Assembly: GCA_963693305.1 (NCBI GenBank)
Contig: OY855903.1
Coordinates: 33,702,251 to 33,766,250, forward strand
Length of the DNA stretch: 64,000 nt
Direction of reading: 5' to 3'
Source: Meandrina meandrites
Lineage: Eukaryota; Cnidaria; Anthozoa; Scleractinia; Meandrinidae
Position numbers and translations under genes: made by a program. Positions 29,451 to 41,221 of this stretch are shown one piece after another (position 1 is the stretch's first letter; the number at the start of each line of letters is the position of its first letter). The notes below the pieces were generated by a model that searched no databases, was not told the DNA's origin, and was given only the letters and a program-made list of their open reading frames with translations.

Positions 29451-30690
29451 AGTACTAGAAAGACCGGCAGAAATAAGATACAAAATTAGAAGGAAATAAA
29501 AGAAGCAGTCTCACAAGAGACCGTTAATACGAGCACCAAAGGCTACGAGAAACTAAACACTGGCGAAGAGGTTGTGAAAATCATTTTTTTAAAATTCGGC
29601 CACCAACGGCAATCTGGTTCCTGGGGTGTACCGCTTTAAATCCTTTCACCCCCAAACGCGCATTTAGGCGCTATTTGGAACCACTTGTGGATGACGTCAT
29701 CAATTTGTACGTCAGTGGATTTTTGTGATAAACAGCTGATAGAGCTAGGATTGACCTTTCCACAGAGCTGTTCATTTTCAATATCCGTTGCATTCTGACA
29801 GAGCTAATCAAAGAAAAACGCGATCCGTTTTGGGTGCAAAATCGGTCCTCAAACAGGCCAATACACCTGTGATTGACCATGGTCTCCTTTTCAGGGTTTT
29901 CCAACGATTTCGTCCAAACTTTTTTGGCCAGAAGGAAGGACGTGAAGAGTAGAAAGTCATGAGAATAAGAAATCCAAAAAACAAAGGAAGGAAAAGGAGC
30001 AAGAAAAAATTCGGAAATGTTCAGCAACAAAAAAAAAGTCCAAATTTTGGCTTAAGCGCACGCACCAAAGTGAAATATTGTGCATTTTTACATGGAATCT
30101 CTGTCAAAATGTCGCTACAGTGTGAAAAAGTGCTTTTGTAGCAAAGTTTAGGGAATTCGGGATCTTAACACCAAAAATTCAGTTTAACGGTTGAAAAAAA
30201 AACGCGTTTTTTCGCGAAATTTTGCACGCCGGTGAAACGGCGGAAAAGCGCGGTTGCAAACACGTAACCCACTCCTTGCTCGTGTCTGAAAATTGACTGA
30301 CCCACCCCTGATCGAAGGTTCAAAATTAAATGTTGTGCCCATTTACAACAAAATTCTAGTTCTGTAAAATCTGCATGTTTTCTGCACGTTGTACATGGAT
30401 AACTGTATTTCTTGATTGAAATGAACACAGTGAGTACACATAATGACAATCACTATCATTTTCATTCTCTATTTTTTGGTGTTTAAAGGCGTTGAGGGGC
30501 ATGCACAACTCCTGTGCCATGTAAAAATACAAAAGCAATACAAGGTACTTAAGACAAATGCTCAGCCTTATCCTAATAGAAAACGTGTTCCGATTTTACT
30601 ATAAGGGCTGTCTTCAAGCTTACGAGACAGCCTTGAGTATTAAAACGGCCGTAGCCTTTGTTAACATCTTCATGGCGAAAATAGGAACCA
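29451..30690. other. No gene recognised; probably old repeat
   Basis: Contains an open frame at 29671-30030 (minus) without recognisable domains. The text around ccaccaacggcaatctggtt looks repeat-like, but I cannot name a family. Confidence 0.4.
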
Positions 30691-30692
30691 AA

Positions 30693-30990
30693 ATACAGTG
30701 GAACCCCGCTCTACGGACATCCGCTATATAACGGACACGCCGATACTACGGACAGTTTCGTTTGTCCCGGGATAAAGCTTATGTATTTTCTCTAAAATTA
30801 ATCCGCTTATTACGGACACCTTTAATACCGACAACGGACACTTACTGAACTGTGTTCCGACTGACAAACTCTTGTGCATCGCCCACCCCGGCCCGCTTTA
30901 CGGCCACTGTTTATCTGTGCGCTGTCTATTGTCACTATCATGCACGATTATAAGCTAATTGGTGAAAGTTCGAAAGCCAAGTCACTGAAA
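30693..30990. mobile_element. Pogo/Tigger-like end fragment
   Basis: It starts tacagtggaaccccgct, the characteristic end of pogo-class Tc1/mariner elements next to a TA target, and continues with repeated 'acggaca' units (tacggacatccgctatata, acggacacgccg). The opposite end was not found, so it is a partial or decayed copy. Confidence 0.6.
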
Positions 30991-31639
30991 GAAGCTATGA
31001 CAAGTTGGAAGAGGTGACTGAATGTCTCAACAGCGAAAACTCAATGGAAAAAAAATAGTGGAAAAAAAACTGCGCTACTTGTCCCTACATTTCTGACGGA
31101 CTTTCTACATAAACCTTTTCTTTTCTACTAATGAAACGCGCCACATTAAATCTAACTTGACCTGTGACACTTAAAACGTCATCTAGGTAATTCAATGTAA
31201 CCGCTGTAATTTACAATACATAGGAGAATCAATGAACACCGCCGTACCATAGATAATGCTAACACTAAATCTAAACCTAATTGACCCCGATGGTGAAGAA
31301 TGCTGGTTTGGCGAGCCAAAATATAGAACACCAAATTTAAAATCTTTTTACGTTGTATCGCTTTCTGCTTTTTTATATGCTACCTTATTATAGGAAATCA
31401 GGAGGAAATTAAACGATACATGTTATTAACTCGGATTTCAAAAATTCGCGTTAATGATATGCACCGTTATTTAAGTCACTGTTAATTAAAATCACCCTAT
31501 ATTGACAGCATACTTCTTTAAAGACACCTTTATTTCCAACAAAGTTACTTGTCACTTTTGAATCTTACGGGGGGGGGGGGAAGCTTTTGAAGGCTTCACT
31601 ATTAATGTTGAATTATACGAGGATAATTCCGGCATTTTT
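30991..31639. other. No feature recognised
   Basis: AT-rich sequence with a G run at 31570-31580 and no supported gene. Confidence 0.4.
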
Positions 31640-32230
31640 GTCTTGTGAAGGACGCAGGTTGCTCCAGAATCATTGGGCATGAAATTTGCGTTAATTAATA
31701 TTTTTCAATATGTTCAGAACTGTGCTGCTCGTTTGCTATCTGGTTCACCGATACTGAAGGAACTGCAATGGCTCCCCGTGGCCAAAAGAATCGAATATAC
31801 AATTTTACTGTTAAAATGTAAGGCGCCACCAGTGTACTTGAAGGAATTCTTAACTCCTTACCGACCGACACAAACTTTAAGATCAGCCAGCGAAGGACTA
31901 CTGGTGCAGCCAAAATGTGCTCTGAAGACATCTGTCTCTAGAGCCTTTTCCTGTACTGACCCGAAACTATCGAAACTATGGAACAGTTTACCGGAAAACT
32001 TAAGGCTATGTTCTTCTTTAGAGGAATTCAAGCCAAACCTTATGACACTCTTGTTTAAACGGGTTATGATTTTTAGTTTCTTATCATTACCATTATTATT
32101 TTCCCTTTTCGCTCTTACGGTATGTGTAAATTTATAGTTATTTATTTCTCACCAATTTTTTTTTTCAATTTCTTATCTTGTTATTATTGTAAAGCGTTTT
32201 TAAGTAGATGTACCGCTATATAAATTTATG

Positions 32231-32273
<43 letters not shown>
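31640..32273 (+). mobile_element. L2-type LINE 3' end with (ATT)n tail
   Basis: At 31690-32060 it encodes QNCAARLLSGSP, LKELQWLPVAKRIEYTILLL, LRSASEGLLVQP and KLWNSLPENLR, the conserved C-terminus of L2/CR1-like reverse transcriptases. The (att)n microsatellite at 32232-32273 forms the tail. Confidence 0.8.
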
Positions 32274-32555
32274 GATCATCAAATGGTTGTAAGCGTATTT
32301 CACATGAAAATTCGCGTTAGATGCATGTAAACATAACTTTTCGAAAATTCACTTTAGTTTTATCACGCGTAGATTTTGTTCGCGTAGTAAAAATGCTTCC
32401 ATATATGGTGAGAAATAAACTGCCTACATAAATATCTAACCCCTAACTTTTTCTATGCATTTTTTAAAAAAATTGTGAAAGGCAAAGGGACTGTAGTGTT
32501 GACATTGATCTTACTCGGTCTAGCAACAGCTTTTTAGAAGATCCCGCTTTGCAAC

Positions 32556-32888
32556 TACCGTAAAATTCCGGTTATAAGCCCTGGGCTTATACAACTTCGT
32601 AACGGGGTTTGGGTGGGCTTATAAGCGGAGGGGCTTATATCCGGGGGGGCTTATAAGCGGAATAAAAAAATGTTTCGAAACGAGTCACGGCAGTGTTGAT
32701 CGAAATACGTTTTTGAGTTAAAAAGTTAAAAAAAACCCCCAACATTTAGCCCTGTTCAGTACTGTCATCCAGGAGAGGGGGGCTTATATCCGGGGGGCTT
32801 ATAACCGGATGTATTTTTTGTTTCCAGTAAGATGGGGCTATAACCGGGGGGGCTTATAAGTGCGGGGCTTATAACCGGAATTACGGTA
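32556..32888. mobile_element. MITE with 'taccgtaa-ttccggttataag' inverted ends
   Basis: The left end taccgtaaaattccggttat mirrors the right end ataaccggaattacggta. Many internal copies of ggcttata(a/t) lie in both orientations. TA at each border fits a Tc1/mariner-type target. No coding capacity. Confidence 0.8.
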
Positions 32889-33473
32889 TTTGTCTCGTTG
32901 GGAGGGAGGTACACTTCGAATATTTGCCAGTCATGCGACCTCATACAGGCGCTTCTCAAAAAACCTTTACCGCATATTTCAGAAGAAGATATGTGATTTT
33001 GCCTTCGGCTTGCGTAAACATGCGAGAAGGGCTTCAAGTTCCCCGTCACAAAGATAACAAACAGGAGAGATTTTTTGACCCAAATGTTTTGCATAGAGCC
33101 GTTTCTGTATTCTTTGGCGGGAAAATTATTCGTTACGCGGGAGGGGGGGCGGGGGGGAGAATACGGCCGCGTGAAGTAGCAACCTGGGAACGAGGATGGA
33201 CTCAGCAAGAGAAGATGGCGGTGACTTGTCGACTTGTGAACTGTAAACCGCGACTTTCTGTACAAGAATAGATGAGCGTTTTGGATTCCTTTTGTACTCT
33301 TTGGCGCAGGTTAACTGCTAAAGAATTGGTTCGGCACAAGACAGATCCTTCACGTGACGGAATGCGGGCAAAGAAAAGTCTAATCTACGCTCGGCATCGA
33401 CGTTCATATTGGAAAGACGGATAAATGGAATATAAAGCTCTCTTCAGACAGGTTAGAATTTATACCTTCTCTG

Positions 33474-33624
33474 TGTAGAATGAGCATGTGAATGCGTGCG
33501 TGTGGAATGTGTGTGGAATGTGAGTGTCATTATGTAATAGACTTAATATATGCTTGTAACGTTCATTCAAGGCAGTTCGAATAAATTGTACACGTTGGTT
33601 GGAGCTCGGCTCTCGAAATCGTCA
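33474..33624 (+). repeat. Left LTR of gypsy element
   Basis: Starts tgtagaatgagc and ends aaatcgtca. Contains an aataaa at about 33579, a candidate polyadenylation signal. Confidence 0.93.
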
Positions 33625-33645
33625 TGGTGTCAGGAGTAAAAATCC
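33625..33645 (+). other. Primer-binding site
   Basis: tggtgtcaggagtaaaaat directly follows the LTR, in the place where a host tRNA 3' end pairs in Ty3/gypsy elements. Which tRNA is used was not determined. Confidence 0.6.
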
Positions 33646-33697
33646 GTATCGCCCGGTTCCTCTGATACATTAACAGTTTGAAGTTTCGCTCATCGTT

Positions 33698-36600
33698 ATG
33701 GCAGAGGGACTCCGAAAACCTGAGCCGCTGAGCTTCGAGGGAAATGTCTCGTTAAATTGGAAAAATTTCAAACAGGAGGTGGAAATATTTATCGCCGCCG
33801 CACATGGAGAAAAGGATGCCAAGACTAAAGCGTACATCTTCTTGAATTTGGCAGGAAGAGAAGCAATTGAAAAGGAGAAATCTTTTGTTTACGCTCCCGC
33901 TGTGCTGAACGAAGATGGAGGCGTTCGAGTCGCAGCAGAATCTCGCGAGAGTATCGAAGTGCTTAAAAGGAAATTTGCTGAAATCTGCGACCCTCGTGGA
34001 AACGTCATTATGGAAAGGCACAAATTCAACACACGAGTACAGAAAGTGGGTGAACCGTTTCAGTCTTTTGTGGCCGATCTAAGAATCCTAGCAAACACAT
34101 GCGAGTATGGCACTTTGAAGGACGAGCTTATTCGTGATAAAATAGTATGCGGTGTCGCCTCTCCGCTTATCAGAAAGCAGCTTTTGAAAGAAAGAGGGCT
34201 CACACTCGACCGCGCCATCGACATTGGTATAGCCAACGAATTATCCGACAGAAACAACAGCGAACTCTCGAGCAATGTCAGCGATTCAAAGGAAGAAGTT
34301 TATGGCGTTGGCAAAGGGAGAAAATTTCCGAAGAAAGATTCGAAACCTGACATCCAAAATTGCAAGAATTGTGGTGGTAACCATGCACCTAAGCAGAAAT
34401 CCTGTCCAGCGTTTGGCAAGAAGTGCCTTTATTGTGGAAAGCTCAATCATTTTGAAAAAGTTTGCCTTTTAAAACGCGCTGGTGGGCTTCCAAGTACGCG
34501 TCGAGGTTTCAATGGTCAACGGTGGAATCGGGATTCAAATGTTCAACGGTCCAATCGCAGGCGTCCTGTTGACGAAGTCTCTCCCGAGTTTCCTACCTCA
34601 CAAGATGAGGATTTATTTGTCATTGATGCGATTACTTCAACTCTAGGGCACAAGCGTGAAATCTATTGCACAATGGAAATTAATGGCAAACAAGTTGAAA
34701 TCAAAATTGACACTGGCGCTAAATGCAATGTCATCACGCTCGACTTGTTCAAACGGATCAGCCGTAATGAGGAGATTGATCAGACGAAAGCGGTGCAATT
34801 AGTTGCCTATGGCGGAGACACATTGACTACACTGGGAACTGTGAAGTTCGAGGTTCACACAAAGTCGATATCCCGTAGGCTGGAATTTCACGTGGTTGAT
34901 AAACCAGTAACATCATTGCTTGGCCTTGCAGATTCACTGAGCTTGAATCTCATTCAGTTGCACAGTGAGGTTCACGAAGTTGAAGCTGCTGATGCCTTCC
35001 GTGCAGCAATACTTGAAGACTACAAAGATTTATTTGAAGGCGATCTTGGCAATCTACCTGTCGTTTACAAGATGAGGCTTGATCCCGATGCAACTCCTGT
35101 TGTCAGACCATCTCGCAAAATACCCCTTGCAATGGAAGAGAGTGTGAAAGAAGAGCTTGATAGGATGGTCAAGATTGGAGCAATCGTACCTGTGTCCGAG
35201 CCGACTGAATGGGTCTCACAAATGGTAGCGGCAAAGAAGAAAGACGGCAGTGTCCGCATCTGCATCGATCCGAGGGATCTCAACAAAGCCCTTAAAAGAC
35301 CCCACCATCCTATGAGAACGGTTGAAGATGTTGTATCGCGCATGCCCAATGCCACAGTATTCTCCACACTTGACGCGAGAAGTGGTTTCTGGCAAATCAA
35401 ACTTGACTACGAATCTTCATTGCTCACGACTTTCAGTACCCCCTTTGGAAGGTACCGATTTCTTCGCATGCCGTTTGGCCTCACGTCTGCCTCAGAGGTC
35501 TTCCAGCGTGCCATGGAAGAGCTGTTTACTGGATATCCCTGTGCCATTATCGTTGATGACCTGTTAGTATGGGGCGAGGGAACAGCGGATCATGATGCCA
35601 ACCTTAAGAAAATTTTACAAAGGGCACGAGAGATCGACATGAAACTTTCCCCAAAGAAATGCAAGTTCCGGCTTGATCAAGTGTCTTACGTTGGCCATCA
35701 GTTCACAAAGGGTGGTCTCAAGCCTGATGAAGCCAAAGTTAAAGCTATCAGAGAGATGCCAACTCCTAATGACCCAGAGGCACTCCGGCGATTTCTTGGC
35801 ATGGCCAATTATCTTCACAAGTTCATTTGCAACTTCAGTGAGAAAACAGCGCCACTACGCGAATTGCTGCGGAATGACACACATTGGAGCTGGGAGCAAG
35901 TACAGCAACGAGCCTTCGAAGCCCTCAAGGCAGATATCTCTCAGCCACCTGTTCTGAGGTACTTCGACCCCTCAAAGTCTGTCACACTGTCTGTTGATGC
36001 CTCAAAGAGTGGTCTTGGTGCTGCATGCTTGCAAGATGGTTGCCCTGTGGCCTATGCTTCACGTGCCTTAACGGAAGCCGAAACACGATATGCCCAAATC
36101 GAGAAGGAGCTTCTCGCAGCTACATTTGCATGCAAGAAATTTCACGATTTCATCTATGGTCGACAAGCTACCATCGAGACGGATCACAAGCCTCTTACAG
36201 CAATCGTGAACAAGCCTCTTCACTCAGCTCCTGCCCGTCTTCAACGTATGCTCTTGTTGCTTCAGAAGTACAACTTGAAGTTCGTCTTCAAAAAGGGAAC
36301 TGAGCTTTATGTAGCGGACACATTGTCACGCGCCTACACTGATGAGGAGCCAGTTTTTGAGGCTGATGAGCAGATGAACATCCTGTCTCTCACGTCAATT
36401 TCCCCTGCACGTATGGCCGAACTTCAGAGACATACTCTTGCAGATCCTGTTATGCAGAAAGTTGCTCATTTTATCTGTAATGGCTGGCCAGCAAAGTCCA
36501 AGAGTATAGCCCCAGAGGTACAACCATTCTTTCCAATACGAGATGAGATGATCGTGGATGATGGAATCATCTTGAAAGGCCTGAGAGTGGTGGTTCCAGA

Positions 36601-37414
36601 AACGTTGCGCAAAGAATACGTTCAGCAACTCCACAAGGGGCATCCTGGGATAGATGTTACGAAGAGAAGAGCAAGGGAAATCGTGTATTGGCCTTCTATG
36701 ATGCTCGACATTGATTCTGCCGTAGCGTCCTGCCAGCCTTGCAACAGTACCAAACCTCATCAGCAGAAAGAACCGCTTCTTATGCACCTGGTCCCAGACC
36801 TCCCTTGGTCCCTTGTAAGCGCGGACATATTTGATTGGAATGGTTTGCAGTACCTGATACTCGTTGACTCCTACTCTGGTTGGTTCGAAATGAACACCCT
36901 CAGTGATTTGTCGTCCAGAACCGTGATCCAGAAGATGAAGCGACACTTCGCTGTCCACGGCATTCCAACCAGGCTGCTAACGGATAATGGTCCTCAATTT
37001 TCAAGCAGAGAATTTGAGAAGTTCACCAGTGAATGGAGCTTCGAACATGTTACCAGCAGCCCTTATTTTCCTCAGTCCAATGGTCTGGTTGAAAATTCAG
37101 TTAAGCAAGCCAAGAACCTGCTTGACAAATGCAAGAAGGATGGCTCTGACCCGTTGCTTGGCCTTCTCAACCTCAGGAACGTTCCAAGAGATCAAATCCT
37201 AGGTTCTCCTGCTCAGCGATTGATGTCCAGGCGCACAAGGTGCGTTCTTCCAGTTGCTAAAAAACTTCTCACTCCCAAAACACTCAACAGCAGGGACGTG
37301 TCCTCGCGTTTGAAGTTGAAACGTCAACAGTATTATTACGATCAGCATGCCAAACCTCTCCCACCTCTCAGTCCACAGCAGGTTGTGCGACTTCAGACCA
37401 ATAAAGGATACTAG
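33698..37414 (+). CDS. Gypsy gag-pol polyprotein, 1,238 codons, early TAG
   Basis: This single frame encodes Gag and Pol. Order by residue: Gag-like region 1-215, two zinc knuckles about 221-258 (CKNCGGNHAPKQKSC and CLYCGKLNHFEKVC), aspartic protease about 338 (IDTGAKCNV), reverse transcriptase about 490-650 (FSTLDARSGFWQIKLD and VDDLLVWG), RNase H about 762-880 (LSVDASKSGLG), integrase zinc-binding HHCC about 978-1011 and integrase core with D, D (LLTDNGPQFSS) and E (ENSVKQ). The ATG at 33698 (MAEGLRKPEP) lies 73 bp after the LTR. The frame ends at TAG (37412-37414), but the same frame stays open to about 37766. Confidence 0.93.
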   Translation: MAEGLRKPEPLSFEGNVSLNWKNFKQEVEIFIAAAHGEKDAKTKAYIFLNLAGREAIEKEKSFVYAPAVLNEDGGVRVAAESRESIEVLKRKFAEICDPRGNVIMERHKFNTRVQKVGEPFQSFVADLRILANTCEYGTLKDELIRDKIVCGVASPLIRKQLLKERGLTLDRAIDIGIANELSDRNNSELSSNVSDSKEEVYGVGKGRKFPKKDSKPDIQNCKNCGGNHAPKQKSCPAFGKKCLYCGKLNHFEKVCLLKRAGGLPSTRRGFNGQRWNRDSNVQRSNRRRPVDEVSPEFPTSQDEDLFVIDAITSTLGHKREIYCTMEINGKQVEIKIDTGAKCNVITLDLFKRISRNEEIDQTKAVQLVAYGGDTLTTLGTVKFEVHTKSISRRLEFHVVDKPVTSLLGLADSLSLNLIQLHSEVHEVEAADAFRAAILEDYKDLFEGDLGNLPVVYKMRLDPDATPVVRPSRKIPLAMEESVKEELDRMVKIGAIVPVSEPTEWVSQMVAAKKKDGSVRICIDPRDLNKALKRPHHPMRTVEDVVSRMPNATVFSTLDARSGFWQIKLDYESSLLTTFSTPFGRYRFLRMPFGLTSASEVFQRAMEELFTGYPCAIIVDDLLVWGEGTADHDANLKKILQRAREIDMKLSPKKCKFRLDQVSYVGHQFTKGGLKPDEAKVKAIREMPTPNDPEALRRFLGMANYLHKFICNFSEKTAPLRELLRNDTHWSWEQVQQRAFEALKADISQPPVLRYFDPSKSVTLSVDASKSGLGAACLQDGCPVAYASRALTEAETRYAQIEKELLAATFACKKFHDFIYGRQATIETDHKPLTAIVNKPLHSAPARLQRMLLLLQKYNLKFVFKKGTELYVADTLSRAYTDEEPVFEADEQMNILSLTSISPARMAELQRHTLADPVMQKVAHFICNGWPAKSKSIAPEVQPFFPIRDEMIVDDGIILKGLRVVVPETLRKEYVQQLHKGHPGIDVTKRRAREIVYWPSMMLDIDSAVASCQPCNSTKPHQQKEPLLMHLVPDLPWSLVSADIFDWNGLQYLILVDSYSGWFEMNTLSDLSSRTVIQKMKRHFAVHGIPTRLLTDNGPQFSSREFEKFTSEWSFEHVTSSPYFPQSNGLVENSVKQAKNLLDKCKKDGSDPLLGLLNLRNVPRDQILGSPAQRLMSRRTRCVLPVAKKLLTPKTLNSRDVSSRLKLKRQQYYYDQHAKPLPPLSPQQVVRLQTNKGY

Positions 37415-37768
37415 AAATTGGGCGTCGTTAAGCAACCCGCCGCACAGCCACGGTCGTACATTGTACAAGCTGAAGGAAAGGAGTACCGCCGAAACCGAAG
37501 ACATCTACTGTCTGTTCCGGAACCAGTGACAGACCACGATGTACCTCCTCCTTCCTCACCTGTTGTATCATCCGACCATAATGTACCTCCTTCCCCGACT
37601 GTTGCGTTTCCAACACCCGAGACGCCTGCCAAATCTGCAGTCACACAGCAGTCTTCGGCAAATACACCCGTCAGACCCCAGGTCCCAGCTCGTGGCCCAG
37701 AAGGTTATGCTACCAGATCCGGGAGGATTTCAAGACCGAATCCGAAGTTTCAGGACTATGTTACTTGA
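37415..37768 (+). pseudogene. C-terminal end of gag-pol beyond the TAG
   Basis: The reading frame of gag-pol continues for about 117 codons after the TAG, with RSYIVQAEGKEYRRNRRHLL, the GPY/F-like end found after the integrase core in this clade, followed by a proline-rich tail. The TAG is thus an in-frame interruption rather than the natural end. Confidence 0.75.
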
Positions 37769-37902
37769 CTGGAAACATTGAACTTCTATGAGCTTGCTCA
37801 GTCACTAGGATTGTTAATGACACTGTTTTGACTGTTTTGCCTTCTGATTTATTCCGCCTGTTATTTTGTTTTCATAAGCTTTGCTATAATGTGCTTATTT
37901 GC

Positions 37903-37911
37903 AAAGGGGGA
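37903..37911 (+). other. Polypurine tract
   Basis: aaaggggga stands one base before the right LTR, the usual plus-strand primer position. Confidence 0.75.
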
Positions 37912-38062
37912 TGTAGAATGAGCATGTGAATGCGTGCGTGTGGAATGTGTGTGGAATGTGAGTGTCATTATGTAATAGACTTAATATATGCTTGTAACGT
38001 TCATTCAAGGCAGTTCGAATAAATTGTACATGTTGGTTGGAGCTCGGCTCTCGAAATCGTCA
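37912..38062 (+). repeat. Right LTR of gypsy element
   Basis: Identical to the left LTR except for t in place of c in gtaca(c/t)gttgg. Confidence 0.93.
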
Positions 38063-38067
38063 CTCTG

Positions 38068-39060
38068 GACATTTCCTTGCACCAAATCTCTGAGTTTTGT
38101 ATCGAGTTGACTCAATGGCGTCGTTAAATGTGATTTATTTCTTAAATAGCAGTGCTGTCAGCTCTCAGGACATCCAAAAGTAGAAGGATCAAGAAAGAAG
38201 ACCTGTCAGGTACGATATGTTTTTGTTGAATGAAAGATTTAGAATCATGTTAGATTAACATAAATTCCATATTAAAGTAAGATATAACGTCTTCAATGCA
38301 AGTCTTTGCAAGGTAAGCCTAATCTTACATGTTCGTCGAGGTTCGAGCAACTTTTATGTACTGTTACAGAAGTTTATTTGACAGTATTCTACTTGTGCGA
38401 GGGATTAAAATTGCAGAGCAAGGTGACATACACAATTTAATAGTAGAAATATTTTGAGGTTATGTAAAAATTCAAATGAAATCATCAGAATTCTATTGCT
38501 CTACTTCTTGAGTGGGTGAAACAAGTCAATACTTGTGTGTCTTGTGTATATTTGTACAAAGTTCTACGGACATGAACAAAAAGAACCTATCTTTTAGGTT
38601 AACTTCACATGAAGCCTCATCCAGATGTTGGTGGTGGACTCAGATTTCCTCTCGCTGCTGATTTTCCACAGGTCAGGTAAACATGCTGACAGTGTGTACT
38701 CTAACGGTAAAACAAAGCATATGATATTGTTTTATTTTGTTGTTGTTCCTGGGTGACTGTCTGGAGGTTGTGTTAAGTTTATATTTGTATTTGATGCAAA
38801 ATTGTGATGCCAACAGCACAAAAGATACCATTACTAAACACATGGCATTAAATGCAGGAATGGCTCCGGACACTTAGATTTTTTTTATTAAAGTGAAAAA
38901 AGAAAATATTCAATATAAAGTGCGCCGAGGTAGAATCGAACCCAGGTTATCCCACTAATGAGCGTGTCTCATGACCACTATGCCACCAGGCAGCTGGCTC
39001 CAGGAACCGATAATTTTAAGAATATAACATGCTACCCTTACAAATATGAAGAGCTAACCG
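38068..39060. other. No gene; tRNA-like unit at about 38930-39000
   Basis: On the minus strand a tRNA-like unit shows ggtggcatagtggtcatgag and gggttcgattc, but the stems do not close, so it is a SINE head or tRNA pseudogene. The rest holds nothing recognised. Confidence 0.45.
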
Positions 39061-39065
39061 TAAAC

Positions 39066-39203
39066 AGGCTAACCGAGGTGCATAGTACGCTCGAAATGCA
39101 TAGTAGGCTAACCGGAGTGAAAAGTAGGCTAACCGGAGTGAAAAGTAGGCTAACCGGAGTGAAAAGTAGGCTAACCGGAATGCATAGTAGGCTAACCGGA
39201 GTG
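39066..39203. repeat. 21-bp minisatellite, about six units
   Basis: The unit is like gtgaaaagtaggctaaccgga, with two variants that have gcata in place of aaaag. Because 21 is a multiple of three, it leaves an open frame of RLTGVKS repeats. Confidence 0.9.
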
Positions 39204-39209
39204 CTATTT

Positions 39210-40435
39210 TTTGCTATAACTTTACTCGTTCCCAGTGCACTCGCAGGTCGGAGCCATTCCTGTTATTAACGCCTACATTACTACACTATTCCTATGACAT
39301 TGCTGATTGCTTCTTTCAAGGAGTAACTTATGTAACATCACTAGCTTTTGTTGTCACTTGTGGCCACAAGCAAGATTGTGTTATTGCTATTTATGTCTCT
39401 CAAGAAAAAAACAGAGCCAAAAACATTATTATAAAAAGATGTTTAAAAGCATAGGACAGTTTAGACAATTTATTATTATTTTTTTCTTGTTACTGTAAAG
39501 AAGTGTTTGGGCTAAAGCCACCCCTGTTAAGAGGATACTATCCAAGCCATTCCATGACTTTATTTAAACAATTTGCTAAATGTGTAAACCCATCACATAG
39601 CACTTAAACTGAACTAACTACAAAGGCAGGGACACAGGTCATGAATGTAATTGTTAACTCAACCAATCAGAACAGTCGACATAACAAAGTTATTGACTTA
39701 CTTCCAAAAACATCTAAAAACACATTATGAAACAGACAAGATTCTTAATGCAGTAAAAAAATGAGGTTGAGCCAAGTCCTAGCCTACCATTAGTCCTCTC
39801 AAATAATCCCACGCTGTGTAAAAAATCATGACAAGTAGATAATAATCTGTTTATAGATACATTTGGGTTATAAATTATTTATTGCTTCTAATGTGAAAAA
39901 TTATTATTTGTTTTTTAACTGGAAGCCAGTGGAGTTCTCATAGTATAATAGCTTGAAGCCATTGCAGTTCCTATAGTAATCAAGTGAAAAACTTACACCC
40001 ACATGCAACCAAGCAATCACTGTGGTCTGTGAATGAGTTCAGAAAATACTAAAAACCGTTGAACTTTTTTAACAAGAACATGGAATTCCTTACCCTTCTG
40101 CTCCTGGGGTAATTAATCCTCTATATCATGAAAGTTACCATATTGTTTAACCCTTAGGATCCTAAGGGGGTCACTATTTTTTCCTGAAATATTGATACTA
40201 ACAATTGAAAAGGTTCTTACTCTTTTAAAATAGGTACAAGTACACGCAAAGCATATTTTTAGAAAGGTTATACATGTAAAAAACAGTCTTACACAATCGT
40301 GGCATCACAATTAAAGGTTCCAAAATAGGTGAAATCTCCAAATAAAACATTTAAAATATGTGCTGTTTTTTCACCGTTTGAGAATTTAGTGTAGTTAAAT
40401 AAAAACTTCATGCTATTGGCAACTTAAACAACAAA
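39210..40435. other. No feature recognised
   Basis: AT-rich sequence, no supported gene or repeat family. Confidence 0.4.
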
Positions 40436-40441
40436 GTGTCC

Positions 40442-40812
40442 TCAATTACATGCAAAAAATACAGTAAAAACTTGGGTTTTGCAAAGCAAAAGCATAAGGA
40501 TGACTATTATAGTGAAAAATGTAAGTTTAAATTTTAAAGTTTGTTTTCGGAGTTCTCTTGGCCTTCCTGGCCAAACCCTGGGTCTACCACAAGGCTCTTT
40601 CAGTCTTTGTGGGCCCTGCCTGCTTTCATCTTTGAGGTGGTAGTCCACCATCGTGTGGTACCTCACAAAGTAGGAGTCAGGACACATTGTGACTCCACAG
40701 TTTGCACAGCTGTAATGGGTCCCATTGAATGTGCACTTTTCAATGTGCACTTTGCATGCCAATCTACTGCTGTGTGAAACAGGGTAGTGGAAATGACACT
40801 GAGAATGATGCA
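40442..40812 (-). CDS. piggyBac-like C-terminal Cys-rich exon
   Basis: Behind an acceptor (atatatgtag) an open frame of 123 codons encodes LACKVHIEKC, THYSCANCGVTMCPDSYFVR and YHTMVDYH. The C..C...MC....YHT pattern resembles the zinc-binding C-terminal domain of piggyBac transposases and their domesticated PGBD relatives. The DDD catalytic part was not found nearby. It is either a remnant of a piggyBac element or the last exon of a derived gene; the tail after KDES looks like random sequence plus a hydrophobic stretch. Confidence 0.5.
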
Positions 40813-41221
40813 CCTACATATATCACATTAAGCCTGGGAGAGGGGATGTGATCAATGTTAACAGTTTGGGCCACAGGGTAAAGACAAATACAGGGGAATT
40901 GGCACCTTTCCTTGCTACAGTGTGGGGATTTTGAAACTTAAGACCAGTCATGCTGAGCCAGGGTAGGAATTTGTTGTTTTTCAAAAAAGTACCAAAATCC
41001 CTACCCTTGACCACCCTGCTTGGTCTCTACATTCACAGGTGCACAATTTGTTTGGTATTTATTACAAAACAGGTGTTTGTTTTTGCCCCCTCAATTGTCC
41101 ATTCAAACTGCACAGTTCAAAGTCATATACTCCATGTAGGTATAACTGAGGAATGAAAATAAACTCATTTGAAAATAATATTACCAGTCAACACTGGAAG
41201 ACATAATATTCTTTCAAAACC

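Larger units (their letters stand above)
33474..38062 (+). mobile_element. Complete Ty3/gypsy LTR retrotransposon
   Basis: It has 151-bp LTRs (33474-33624 and 37912-38062), both TG...CA-type, with one base difference by eye. The 5-bp direct repeat ctctg flanks the element (33469-33473 and 38063-38067). A primer-binding site follows the left LTR (tggtgtcaggag) and a purine tract (aaaggggga) precedes the right LTR. One long gag-pol frame lies between. The near-identical LTRs imply a recent insertion. Confidence 0.95.

Noticed and set aside
33180..33271. Short frame starting ATGGCGGTGACTTG as a host first exon cut off by the gypsy element
   Set aside because: It runs into a stop within 18 codons and has no donor. 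Nothing after the element continues it.
36395..36958. 187-codon frame on the minus strand as a gene
   Set aside because: It is the antisense shadow of the gypsy pol integrase region.
39066..39203. CRISPR-like array
   Set aside because: The units are directly adjacent 21-bp repeats without spacers, in animal DNA; this is a minisatellite.
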